A model generated the notes under the pieces. That model was given only the letters and a program-made list of their open reading frames with translations. It was not told the DNA's origin and did not search any database. Position numbers and translations under genes: made by a program. A stretch of DNA of 64,000 nt from Capronia americana (Eukaryota; Ascomycota; Eurotiomycetes; Chaetothyriales; Herpotrichiellaceae), in assembly GCA_016110215.1 (NCBI GenBank), contig JADWQD010000004.1, positions 310,001 through 374,000 on the forward strand. Reading direction: 5' to 3'. Of this stretch, positions 1 to 11,119 are shown piece after piece; the stretch's first letter is position 1, and each line of letters begins with the position of its first letter.

Positions 1-1020
1 GACCTTCTTGGAGAAACTGCCGAAGCCGTTGCAATGGTGGAGGCCGCGTGGGGAGGCCATGTTCCACAAGACGGTCAGGTAAGAGGAATACGGGCCAAGC
101 CGAGAATTAACAGTTGACCGCCTTGTAGCCTCTATAAGCGGGAAGTCGACGAGTTGGAGCTCAAGATGAAGAACGGAACAGCCAGAGATTGCTTCGCGAC
201 CAGGTTTCTGAGGAACCCCGAGACGAAGAGCTATGGTCAGACACAGACGTATTTTGCGCTCGGGTCACTCATGGAAGCTGGCAGTGACACGTCTCGAATG
301 ACCATCAGTCAGGTCATGGCAGCAGCAGTGCTAGACAAGCGGTGGGTGCAAACGGCTAGAGAAGCACTCGACAAGGTCTGTGGGAAGAATGCGGAGCGGT
401 TACCCACGTTCGACGACCGGATCGATCTACCCTACATCACTGCGACGGTCAAAGAAGCATTCCGCTGGCGCCCGTTTGCGGAAATCGGAGTTCCGCATTT
501 GCTCATTCAAGACGACGAGTACGAAGGCTACAAGTTCCCCGCCGGAACATTGTTCACGTGGAATGCAACAGCGATTGCGATGGACCCGAGAGAGTATGAA
601 GAGCCCGAACGGTTCTGGCCGGAGCGTTTCCTCAACGACGACCTCGACCACGTTCTGAAGGGACACTGGAGCTTCGGACCAGGTGAGCGATGCATCCGCA
701 GGCCAGGACGATGGAAATGGCTAATTTGAATAGGTCGCCGCGTGTGCTCGGGATACAACGTCGGAGAGACGAATGTGTGGATTGTTGTGGCTCGTCTGCT
801 GTACTGCTTCGACTTTGAAGGGGTGCCCGTAAGTTTATCGCATGATCCACCATATCTTCACGTTCTGACCTTGGCCCAGGGGAAGCCTTTCGATTCATTC
901 CAGGTCAACTGGGGAGAGCATCGATTTGCGCCATTTGAGGTCTCGATCAAAGTCCGGAGCCCCCAACATGCGGCATTGATAGAAAGGGAAGGCAGGATCG
1001 CCGTCGACACAAAGTACTGA
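1..1020 (+). CDS. Cytochrome P450, 3' part (5' end outside window)
   Basis: This is the C-terminal part of a heme-thiolate monooxygenase; the N-terminus lies left of the window. Exons are 1-78 (codons from base 2), 129-682, 734-828 and 880-1020, joined by GT-AG introns of 50, 51 and 51 nt. Visible family landmarks in order are the I-helix AGSDTS (about 277-294), the K-helix KEAFR (451-465), a PERF-type PERFWPERF segment and the heme loop FGPGRRVC. The second intron splits the FGPG codons and only splicing restores the Cys ligand. The family is an O2-activating hydroxylase, usually ER-anchored in fungi; the substrate cannot be read from the sequence. It is co-oriented with an FAD monooxygenase 520 nt downstream, which suggests, as inference only, a shared oxidative pathway. 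Confidence 0.9.
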
Positions 1021-1540
1021 CCATCGTGCACAAGTTGGAGTACATACTGTGGCCTGGATAGCAAGCAGTATTCTCGGGCCTGATTACCCCACATTCTGCT
1101 TCCGCCGCCCGTGCCATGCTCTCTGCCTGGGCTCGCGTTGCTCTAGGCTGGGCTCCCTCAGCGGAAAGGCGGAGAACAGCCACCCCACCTTGGAAGACTC
1201 GCCGTGGAAGCATCCCAGGCGATATTTGAATTGCCGTAACACGCCTCTGGCGATTGGAGTAGCATCTGTAGTGATCCCGAGGCCCAGATTGACGCTCTGA
1301 CATGTACTTGCCTGCGACTCCAAGCCACTGTACAAGTTTACTCCCATCACCTGAGTTTGTCGTTCTTCAGGGCTTCAGTGGGGCTGTTCGCCGGATCCAC
1401 CGTCACCTAGTCTGGTGGCACCACCATGTAAAAGTATTTGGCCAAGGGTCTCGGTGGGAGCATAAAATATAACCTTCAGACACATTTTATGGTACCGGGT
1501 GTCATCTCCTCATTCCCGATCGCCAATAACTATCGTCAAG
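1021..1540. other. Intergenic spacer, P450 to FAD monooxygenase
   Basis: No coding frame is supported in these 520 bases. The right end contains the likely core promoter of the FAD monooxygenase. The rest holds the 3' UTR of the P450 and nothing else that I recognise. Confidence 0.6.
1462..1472 (+). promoter_or_regulatory. TATA-like element upstream of FAD monooxygenase
   Basis: The sequence ATAAAATATAA lies about 70 nt before the proposed start codon at 1541, a normal distance for a fungal core promoter. It is the only strong TATA-like string in this spacer. Confidence 0.45.
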
Positions 1541-2964
1541 ATGATCGCAAAGACGGGAAAGCAGACGCCAGTCAACAAAGTGAGTTCAGCGCCTCCTCTA
1601 CCTCCAGCTAGCTACTCACAAGCACATGCAGATCATCATAGTGGGCGCCGGCCCGTCAGGACTGCTTCTCGGCATCCTTCTCGCCAAGCAGGGAATCCAT
1701 GTGCAACTGCTTGAGGCGTCTCATGAGTTGGACAAGAACCCCCGAGCGGCTCACTACGCTCCGTCAGCAGTATACGAGCTGAATCGCGCCGGTGTACTCG
1801 AAGACGTCAAGCGAGATGGCATCCACCCTGACGCTGTTTGCTGGCGGCACCCCGATGGGACTTTCATCGCGGGGATCAAAAGCCGCTTCGACATTGAGTT
1901 CCCGATGGTTTGCCTGCCTCTGGATCGACTGGATGTTCTTCTCTTGAAGCATTTCCTTGCCGTGCCCGGCAATGAGATCTTGTGGAATCACAAAGTCGTC
2001 TCCATCGACCAGGACGAAGACGAAGCGCGCGTACACGTCGAAACTCCGGAAGGGAAGAAGACCTTTGGTGCGGATTATGTCGTGGGATGTGACGGCGCAA
2101 ACAGCCAGATCAGACGCTCGCTTTTCGGAGACTTGAACTACCCCGGTGAGACGCTGCAGAAACAGATCATCGCCACCAATGTGAGTGTGTGGCCCAAAAT
2201 TGCAGACCATGAACTGATAGTCAAAGGTCTACTATGATTTCAAGAAATTCGGATATTGGGATTCGAATTTCATCATCGACGAGAACGACTGGTACATGGC
2301 CGCTCGAATCACCGACGACGGACTGTGGAGAGTGACCTATGGCGACGAATGGGGCCTTTCCAATGAAGAATACCTTGCTCGCCAACCAGCGCGGTTCGAG
2401 AAGATTCTGCCAGGGAATCCTAAGCCGGGAGACTACAAGCTCGCCAGCGCCAGCCCGTATAAGCTCCATCAACGGTGTGCAGATTCATTCCGGGTGGGAA
2501 GATTTCTACTAGCCGCCGACGCAGCGCACTTGTGCAATCCATTGTGAGTCCTTCGCGTCCTGACGGTGCTACTGCTGACCGAATTCAAGCGGGGGCCTCG
2601 GGTTGACCGGAGGTATCGCCGACGTGGGAAGCTTGTTCGATGCTCTGGTTGCATTGAGGGACGGAAAAGCCGATGACAGCATTTTGGACAAGTACAGCGA
2701 GGTCCGAAGAGAGAAGTGGGCCAAGATAATTGATCCCATGTCGAGAGCGAATTTCCGTCGAGTGTGCCTTGATGAAGCCGAATCGGAGAGGAACGAGTTC
2801 TGGGCTCTTTGCAAGAAGATGGAAGAGGACGATGAGCTGGCGAGGCAGATGGCGCAGGTGAGTAAAGATATGGGTGTTCGACATTGTGGCACGCTGACAT
2901 GCAGCAGGGGACAAACATTTTGCGGGAAGACTTCCACGAGTATTTGGCTGCTGGCGCTGCCTAA
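1541..2964 (+). CDS. FAD-dependent aromatic-type monooxygenase
   Basis: Predicted 410-aa flavoprotein hydroxylase of the class A (PHBH-like, FAD_binding_3) fold. Exons are 1541-1579, 1632-2180, 2227-2543, 2590-2857 and 2905-2964. The first exon gives a 13-residue leader ending in NK, then the Rossmann motif IIIVGAGPSG; a second possible ATG at 1626 lies inside the proposed first intron, and I prefer 1541 because it has a good start context and a TATA-like element 70 nt upstream. Further landmarks are the DG motif in VGCDGANS and the FAD-closing segment AADAAHLCNPFGGLGLTGG, which is read correctly only after removing the 46-nt intron at 2544-2589. The family uses NAD(P)H and O2 to hydroxylate phenolic or polyketide rings. 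The substrate is unknown; the neighbouring P450 suggests secondary or catabolic metabolism. Confidence 0.88.
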
Positions 2965-3997
2965 CGGGGCGAACAGCGTGTTTAGCGATTTGCAAAGAGG
3001 TGCCCACGCTTCGGCCACATGGTACTCGAGTAGTTCATCTGACCTTCCCGCTGCATGCATCGCATTGTTCGAAGGGCGGTGCAAAGCTTTGCCATTTCAG
3101 ATTGCCATCTCAGACTGCCGTCAGTTCAATATGCGAGACACCCATGACCTCATGTTAGCAACTGCGAACAATACCCTCTTCGAGCCAAAGAATGACTCGC
3201 AGGTCATTGTATTCAACCAACTCTTTGAAGAGAAGTAATCGTGGAAACCGTAGCGCCGCCTTCAAGTGAGCGTATTGGCCGGAGAAAGAAGCCGAAGTAA
3301 TTGGTTGTGAACTACGCGCGGCGAGCACATGGCGATTGAGAATCTGCGGCGGAATTGGGTGATGCAGCTGCAATTGATGGGCAAGGAAAAACAAGGTCAT
3401 CGAGTACTACAGTAGATTGCAGTCATTGCTCGTTTCTAGAGCTATGCGACCACGACGACCACGTAGAATGAATGGGTGGACGGTGCGCAAGTCGTGGGCG
3501 CAGGAAACACTCTTCCGTCATCTCTCGCTTGGTCCCCCTCAATTCAGCTTTCTCCCCGTGCGTCAATCGTCAATCATGCATCGAGTGGAGATGCTTGTAG
3601 AGAGCTGCCTGCCTCTCCTCATTTGCTCTGCATCCTTTACGATCATAGATGTTATCGAAACTCCAGTCTCTTCCTCCGCTTTCCCGTCTTCCTGATTCAG
3701 CATGACGACCTAGACCGCAGTTTGCTGAAGCCGCTTTCTAGACCGCAGTTTGTGTTTGGAGTTGGGTTCAGATATCGGCAGAGTCTTGGGGCAATTGACT
3801 TTCGTCACTATCAACATCACACCGATTATCGGCCTACCTCAGCCTTCCTTCTCCGCCGGTTCGCAGTTCCCCCGAAAGAAATTGCGTACTTCTGCGCCGA
3901 ATTGAACTCGCGATTGCGGGCATCATAACAGCCATCGACCAGGTACCAACTTGTATCAAGAGCTGGGGAACGCCCGTTGGTGGCGGGCTTGGGGAGG
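2965..3997. other. Intergenic region, no gene seen
   Basis: About 1 kb without a supported gene. Open frames here are short, overlap on both strands and show no family motif. The last part presumably holds the promoter of the claudin-like gene. Confidence 0.55.
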
Positions 3998-4824
3998 ATG
4001 GCGGACTTTTCTCTTGTGCCCAGTGGGCATGGGTCCAATTACACAGGAATGCTCACGAGGAGTATCGTCTTCTCCGGAGCTCTCTTCGTGTTCCTCGCAG
4101 GTACTTGGGTCTGTGACCTTTACCATCGCGCCATGACTGATGATTGCGCAGCTTCTGGCATGACGATTGCCTCGATCATTGTTCCAAACTGGATAGCATA
4201 TGATGGAAGCACAGTAAGTTAATACTTGCGCCCAAGCAATCCTCTCTGACTCTGGCTAGGACCACGGAACTTCGATACACTACCGCTACGGACTCCATCA
4301 ACGGTGCTCCAACACGAGTCTCCCACCATCCAATATTTCTCTTGCCGTTACCTCCACCTACCACTGTACCCAGTTTCCACGATACGAAGATTGCCGCGGC
4401 GACGATCGATACTTTTGCAGCATGTGGAGGTCTGTTGGCTTCCTCATGTCCTTCGCCGTGGTGCTGGAGGGCATGACGCTTGCAGCATTCGCAGTCCTGC
4501 TCGTAGGAGGAAAACAGAAAAGGGAACAAGGCTGGGGTGTGCTTACGATTCTTGTGGCCTTGGCCGCGTTTGTTCAAGCCATTGGGATGGCTTTGATGGT
4601 AAGAGATGATACTGCTTTCCCTCGCTCGCAACATTGGTTGACCAAGACAGGCGTACTTGTACGAAAACGACGAGCGCTTTTTCTCCGGTTGGTATCTTGA
4701 CAAGAGTTGGACTATGTGTACGATATCGTGGAGTTTCCAGGCAATTTGTGCCATCGCGATAACTTTGGCGGCGGTGACACTGCCAAGTGAAGGCGGTTAC
4801 GAACTGATCCCCGACCACGGCTGA
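3998..4824 (+). CDS. Four-helix claudin/Sur7-like membrane protein
   Basis: Predicted 225-aa integral membrane protein. Exons are 3998-4100, 4152-4213, 4260-4598 and 4651-4824, with introns of 51, 46 and 52 nt; all four joins preserve the frame. Hydrophobic segments lie at roughly residues 22-45, 110-135, 145-167 and 188-207. Between helices 1 and 2 is a large Cys-containing loop with NW after the first helix, potential N-glycosylation sites (NTS, NIS) and several Cys residues, the layout of the claudin/PMP22/Sur7 superfamily. Such proteins organise plasma-membrane domains or cell contacts in fungi. The ATG at 3998 has a purine-rich context and starts just before helix 1. The exact subfamily is not recognised, so the function is inferred from topology only. 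Confidence 0.75.
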
Positions 4825-5819
4825 CATGGACACATTTGATCCTGGAAGAATCTGAGCGTTCAACGACGGCATTTCCCTGATCTGGAGTCCTGCATGATGG
4901 TACGGGCTGTTGTTCGACTGCAGGCGCTTGATTGGTTCATCTCGCTCGATGTCTGGGAATATACACGGGACCCTGACAAGCTATGAGAGACAGAATAATA
5001 ACATACACAATGATTGATGTCACCTGGACCACGACTGAACCTATCTCGAAGATGGTATATGATGCGATGGCTACAGTCAGATGCGAGCCGGCTTAGGTAA
5101 CCTCGTACTCCGTACTGCGTACTCGGTGGCGTATTACTACCTCGCATTGCTTACGTTCAGGCCGACTCGGCATCGGCAGCGAGACAACGTGCAAGTCACT
5201 GTAGCACTTTGATTGATCAGACTCGCACAAGGTTCTCTCACGGGCCATCCTCATAAGCTTTCTAAAAGCTACAGGTTGCTCGATCTAAGCATCCTGAGCA
5301 CGACGGCACAAACATGCACATGTCGCCTCCTGCGCTGCCGAGCACACCGAGGCAAAATACAGCTGGCGGTGCAATATTTCTTCCGTCCTGTTCCCAACGC
5401 CATTGTTCCACGACTTCTCCTCCCCACCAACGGGATTCCCGTACTAGTCCAGCCACGAAGCGTCTGGTCGGTAAAGGCAATAGCTCGTCCTTAGTCAACT
5501 GTGGGACGGACCCCGATCGAATCCGTCGTTGCGAAGGGCGAACATTCCGAATGCCTTTGCGAAGGCTGAGGGCAAGGAATGTTGGTATAAGAGCATAGTT
5601 ATATGCCACGTCAATGCTCCAGCTGTCGCCTTAGCGCAGGCTTCACTGACTGTCATCGAGTTGCTAAGGGACGTCGAATCTTCCTTCACGTCCTGTATAT
5701 CTTAATCTTCCTGGTGCTTCTTGACTCCTACTGTTCTCTTCTTACTTCTTACTTTCTATGCCACATACCTTGTGGCTTCTCCCTTGCCGGTAATCCGTAT
5801 TATCTGACATAGCTGCAAC
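4825..5819. other. Intergenic region, CYP505 upstream sequence
   Basis: Nearly 1 kb with no supported gene. The last 120 bases before the CYP505 start are strongly pyrimidine-rich (TCTTC/TTACTTC tracts), a common form of fungal leader. No clear TATA element was seen. Confidence 0.5.
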
Positions 5820-8800
5820 ATGTCGACACCCATTCCAGCGCCTCCTGGGATTCCTTTGCTCGGCAATGTCTTCGACGTCGATCCGAACCATGCCAACCAA
5901 AGTCTTACCCATTTGGCGGACAAATATGGTGTGTTCATCAGTCGCAGCTGAGTTACCCAATACTGACGCAGCTCCAAAGGTCCTATCTTCAGGATGAACC
6001 TCTTCGGACGAGACAGATACATTATCAGCTCAGTCGAGCTGCTCAATGAAGTGTGTGATGAAAAACGCTTCTGCAAGATTGTCGCTGGGGCTCTTGAGCA
6101 AGTCCGAAATGGCGTCGGGAGCGGCCTTTTCACAGCCTACCATGGCGAGCACGATTGGGAGGTCGCTCATCGAACTCTTGTTCCGGCATTTGGCCCGATA
6201 GGCATCCACGATATGTGTAGGGTCCTCTGTCCTGGGATCTGGTCAAGTGTTGACAGTTGTAGATGACGAGATGTACGACATCGCGACTCAGTTGATCGCA
6301 AAGTGGGCTCGCACAGGTCCAGAGCAGAAGATCGCGGTAGCGGACGACTTCACCCGACTTACTTTAGATTCCATCGCCCTGTGTGTCATGGACAAACGCT
6401 TCAATTCCTTCTACTCGGACAAGATGCACCCTTTTGTTGATGCAATGGTCGGTTTCTTGCTCGAGTCTGGCCGCCGGGGCACGCGGACCAGGATCGGGGC
6501 TTTACTCAACAGAACGGCGGAGCGGGAATATTTCGAAAACATCGCGACCATGAGAAATGTGGCACGGGAGATGGTTGACCACCGGCGAGCCAACCCATCT
6601 GATAAGAAGGATCTGCTCAATGCAATGCTCTTTGGAAAGGATCCGAAGACCGGGGAGAAAATGTCAGACCAGAGTATCATCAACAACATCATCACATTCC
6701 TCATCGCAGGCCATGAGACGACGTCCGGATTACTCTCGTTTACCTTTTACCAGCTTTCGAAGAACCCTGAAGCAATGCGAAAGGCCCAACAGGAGGTCGA
6801 TGCTGTGGTCGGAAAAGGACCGGTAACTGTTCAGCACATGTCCAAACTACCTTACATTGAAGCTATCATGAGGGAAACTCTTCGGCTCAATCCCACCGCC
6901 CCAGGCTTCTCGGTCACAGCTCTGCCCACGGTCCCTGGACCAATGGTTCTTGCCGGAAAGTACACCATCCCACATGGTGCCCCGATAATAGTGTTGCTGT
7001 CCAAGGCAGGCCGTGATCCGGTGGTCTATGGTGCGGATGCAGATGAGTTCAAGCCGGAGAGGATGTACGGGGAGAACTTTGCAAAGCTGCCAACGAATGC
7101 GTGGAAGGTAAGTACCACTCTGCATAAACAGTTGATCGATGTCTGACTCGACCCAGCCATTTGGAAATGGAGCCCGTGGGTGCATTGGAAGACCTTTTGC
7201 CTGGCAAGAGGCAATTTTAGCAATCGCTCTGATTCTACAGAATTTCAACATCAGAATGGATGATCCATCGTATCAACTTCAAATCCGACAAACATTAACC
7301 GTCAAGCCAGACAACTTCTTCATCCGGGCCACACTGCGCGAGGGTATCAACCCGGTGACCCTGGAAAGGAAGATGTATGCGGGACTCGAGGTTGAAGACG
7401 CCCACAAGAAGAATCGAAGCGCTTCGGCGAAGAAAGTCGGCGGTGCCGGCAAGCCGATGCTGGTTCTCTATGGCTCCAATTCGGGTACGTGCGAAGGACT
7501 GGCGCAGAATCTCGCCAATACCGCCGGCAACCGAGGCTTCAATGCTACCGTCAAGTCCTTGGATGCGGCGGTAGACCAGATCCCTGACAACCAACCTGTC
7601 ATTATCATCACAGCCAGCTACGAGGGAAATCCGCCCGACAATGCTGCCGGATTCGTGGAATGGATCAAGACCGTGGATGCCGAGAAGGTCAAGAAGACAC
7701 ATTTCGCCGTCTTTGGTTGTGGCCATCACGACTGGGTCAGCACTTTCCAGAGGATCCCAAAGCTGATTGACACGGAATTCGCTGCCAAAGGAGCCAAAGC
7801 TATTGCAGAACGCGGACAATCCGACGTTGCAGAGGGGAAAGTTTTCGACGACTTCGATTCGTGGCTTGACGAGAAGCTCTGGCCTGCTCTTTCAGTCGAC
7901 ACTGATGGAACCGAGCTTGCCGAAGGTCTGGACATGGTCATCAGTACTAGTGCCCGCGCATCTCACCTTCGACACAATGTACAGGAGGCACTGGTTCTGA
8001 AGAACGAACTGTTGACCGGTCCAGACGTCCCAGAGAAACGGCAGACGGAATTCAAGTTGCCTACCAGTATGACATACGAAGCGGGAGACTACCTGGCTTT
8101 GCTGCCAGTCAACAACGTCCACACGATCTCAAGGGTCCTCCGCCGGTTTGGATTACCTTGGGACGCATCCATGACTCTTGCTAAAGGGGCGCATACCACC
8201 ATCCCAACGGAAACGGCCATCGCAGTCTCAGCAGTGCTCGGCGCGTACGTCGAACTCAGCAATCCCGCCAGTCGGAAGAATATTGCCACGCTCAGCAGAT
8301 ACACCAAAGACGAGTCGATCGAGAAGGAACTTCTGCCCAATACAGAAGGGCTGTCAGTCCTGGACATTCTAGAGAAACATCCTAGCATTGAACTCCCGTT
8401 CGCCGCGTACCTCGCAATGCTCACGCCCATGAGAATTCGGCAGTATTCGATTTCCTCGTCGCCACTCGACGACCCCACCAAAGCCAGCATCACCTATTCG
8501 GTAGTCGGGTCGGACTCAATCCATCTCGGCGTGACGACAAACTACCTTAAAGGTCTGCAGGCCGGGTCACGGGCGCAGCTGATGATCAAGAAATCTCACA
8601 AGACCTTCCACTTGCCACTGGACACGAAGACACCGATCATCATGGTCTGCGCCGGGACCGGGCTCGCGCCCTTCCTGGGATTTGTCCAAGAACGCGCCGC
8701 ACGAATCACTGCCTCGGGGGATCGAGATGCTTTCGGCGACGCGTTCTTGTTCGTCGGCTGCCGCTACCACGACAGGGACAGATTGCACGCCGAGAAGCTC

Positions 8801-9112
8801 GACCAGTGGGCCCGTGATGGCTTCGTGAAAGTCTTCTATGCGTTCAGTCGCGAGCCAGACCGTTCTGGAGGGTGCAAGTATGTCCAGGACCGGCTGTGGA
8901 AGGAGCGAGAGCCCGTGAGCGAGTTGTTCAACAACGGCGCAAGGGCGTACATCTGTGGCAGTGGCGCGTTGGGAAAGGGCGTGGCGGATGTTGCTGCAAG
9001 GATTGCGGTCGAGAACTCGAAGAGGAAAGGCAAAGACATCACGCACGAGCAAGGTCTGAAGTGGTGGGAGGGACTCAGAGGCGAGCGGTATGCTGTTGAT
9101 GTCTTCGACTGA
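5820..9112 (+). CDS. CYP505: Self-sufficient P450-reductase fusion (CYP505, P450foxy/BM3 type)
   Basis: Predicted 1048-aa fused monooxygenase. Exons are 5820-5928, 5980-6216, 6263-7107 and 7157-9112. The P450 half carries an N-terminal PIPAPPGIPLLGN, the I-helix AGHETTS, the K-helix ETLR and the heme loop FGNGARGCIG at about residues 399-408. A linker is followed by a flavodoxin/FMN domain (VLYGSNSGT near residue 500, FGCGHHDW), an FAD domain (RQYSISSSP near 824) and an NADPH domain (CAGTGLAPFLGF near 894). Members hydroxylate fatty acids at subterminal positions using their own reductase. The intron at 6217-6262 was chosen among three in-frame acceptors because it yields DMYDEMYDIATQL, which matches the family's FDEM pattern. 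There is no membrane anchor, as is usual for this class. The length fits the family (about 1050-1080 aa). Confidence 0.96.
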
Positions 9113-9260
9113 AAGACGACACTGTACCCGGATCTGGTCTTATGAGCGTAAAGAGCTGGAAAAGTTGGGGGAAAATGGCACACTGTGTGTCTGTCGACAT
9201 GTTATGCTTTTGATACAAGTTCAATAATCTACGAACCATTCTTCTCCTGTACAAAAACAT

Positions 9261-10407
9261 CTACCACAAGACATGTTGCCTCTGAGCGGTGACGGGTCGG
9301 TCAGGGAGATGTACCCACATGCTCTTGCCCAGTCGCTTCTTCAATGCCTTCGCTTGCTTCTCGGCCTTCTCTCTTGCCCGCGTCTTTTCTTCTTTCAACA
9401 GCACCGTGAGGCCAGTGTGCGGCGGTCTCATAACGTACATTCGTCCTCGAGCACGGTAATCCGGTTCCTGGCCGTACGGACCGCGGTTGGTCCAAGCCTG
9501 AGCGATATAGATGTCTGTTGGATCGGGGGCCTCACCCTTCTTGTAGGTTTTCAGGGGCGTCTGGTGAGGAAGCGGTGGTGTCTCGCTCGGATCGGCGTGC
9601 AACTCGGCCATGTCGGATCCAGCACGGCCAAGACCCATGCCCTTGATGACAATGGCCTCGTTGCGAGCTTGAATGAGGTGCTGGCGAACATCCTGAGAGA
9701 CTTTCTTGTTCGAGAATCTCATCTGAAGAATGGCCTCGTCAATTGACTTGCCGGCGATCTGGCGGGCGAGAGGAGCAAGCTTTTTCATCGACGTCTTGAA
9801 GAAATGCGATCTCGACACGTGCTCGCGTTCGGTCCTGGCAATCCGCACCGTCTTGTTCAGTCTGCCGCGGTGCTTGATTTCTCGGATGACCATCTTCCGC
9901 TGCCATCTGAGACGGGCTTCGGGGCGCGGATTGAGAGCCTGATCCATGTGGATAGGATTGCGCTTCTCGAATGCCTCTTCCGCCACAAGTCCGGTCGGTT
10001 GGAAGTCTCTTCGCTTCAGCTCCCCTCCAAATGCACTGCTTGGTGCAAGGCCGCCTTGCTTGACCGTGGCTTCATATTCTTTTCGTTGCTCACTCAGCTT
10101 CTCTTGCGCTCGCCGCTGTGCTGCTTTCATTCTCTCCTGTGGTGTCATTGGCTTGGCGTTTGGTGCAGCGGCTGCAGACTTCTTGGACGCAGCTGGATCT
10201 GAATTTGGTAGAGCACTTCGAGAGTGAGTTGTGTGGAATGTCCGTGTTGGTTGGAGATGAAGGGTAGACATCAGTCGGGAGAGGTCGATTGAAGGCGACG
10301 ACTGGGATTGGCAAGCTGCAAGACCGTTAGACAAAAGGTTCAGCAATAGACAAGGAGGTATACTTGCCTCTGCAGGCCCGCCGCAACGCGACCTGGTGGG
10401 AGTTCAT
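9261..10407 (-). CDS. MRPL22: Mitochondrial large-subunit ribosomal protein uL22m
   Basis: Predicted 364-aa protein, exons 10368-10407 and 9261-10315 on the minus strand. The uL22 core is recognisable in SMKKLAPLARQIAGKSIDEA followed by MRFSNKK and an Arg/Lys-rich C-terminal extension. The N-terminus is rich in Arg, Ser and Ala without acidic residues, as expected for a matrix-targeting presequence. The first exon encodes 13 codons plus one base; the join to exon 2 works only if the 52-nt intron starts with GC (AG|GCAAGT) and ends with CAG, because the GT two bases further on breaks the frame. Alternatively translation could start at the internal Met of SRLMSTLHL in exon 2. It is divergent from PRP24 across a 712-nt spacer. 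Confidence 0.9.
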
Positions 10408-11119
10408 GATTGCAGGGCTGAGCCCAGTCGAGCTCTGATGCTGTGTTAAACGCAGTCGTCGGTTGCACTCCCTGCGAGGATCTCGTAGATTCCCATTGGG
10501 GGAGATGCTTGGCAGTTTTTGTACGGAGGAGTGTAGGGGGCTTCAGAGGCAGTTCCGGCCCATCGAGGGCCCTCAGGCCCTGACGCCTGCTGGCCACGCA
10601 CGCCACGTTGGACGGGTGGATGATCGACAGGGCATGATTTTCTAGAGACTGGACTCAGAGAAAAGCCCGGCCTCGGCCTCTTGTGGAATCGCTACGAGTC
10701 CTCGTGGAAGCTACACCCAACACACTCATACACCAGTAACAACACTCTCTCGCGCCCGGAATCCTCGTCCAGACGAAACCTCTCTAAACAGGCTATTTTG
10801 CTTTCCTTCGAAGCGTTGTCCTCTCCCACCTTCGTCGCTCCTTACTTCTCCTCCCGCTGCTGTTCTGTGCGATCCTCCGCATCCCACGCTGTCCACGCCT
10901 TTCCAATTCTTCCCACCAACCTTTGACGCTCTACATCTTCGACGACCTTGGAGCAATATTGCACACTGAGCGGGCTTACTGGAAGACCCGTCCGGTTGTT
11001 GCTGGGAGGAGAGCATGGCCCCGGCAGAGACTGGAACAGGCATCAGGACTGAAAGAGTTGGAGAGGTGACATTCGCCTCTGCTTGAGAAGTGAGGAAGGA
11101 ACCAGACACCCGCGCCGCC
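10408..11119. promoter_or_regulatory. Shared divergent promoter region, uL22m and PRP24
   Basis: This 712-nt spacer separates two divergently transcribed housekeeping genes and must hold both promoters. The PRP24 side contains pyrimidine-rich stretches (CCTCTCCCACCTTCG and similar). No TATA element or repeat stands out, as is common for housekeeping promoters. Confidence 0.5.

Noticed and set aside
6217..6256. Shorter alternative introns in CYP505 (31 or 40 nt)
   Set aside because: Both are below the usual minimum for fungal introns and give a poorer match to the family than the 46-nt intron ending at 6262.
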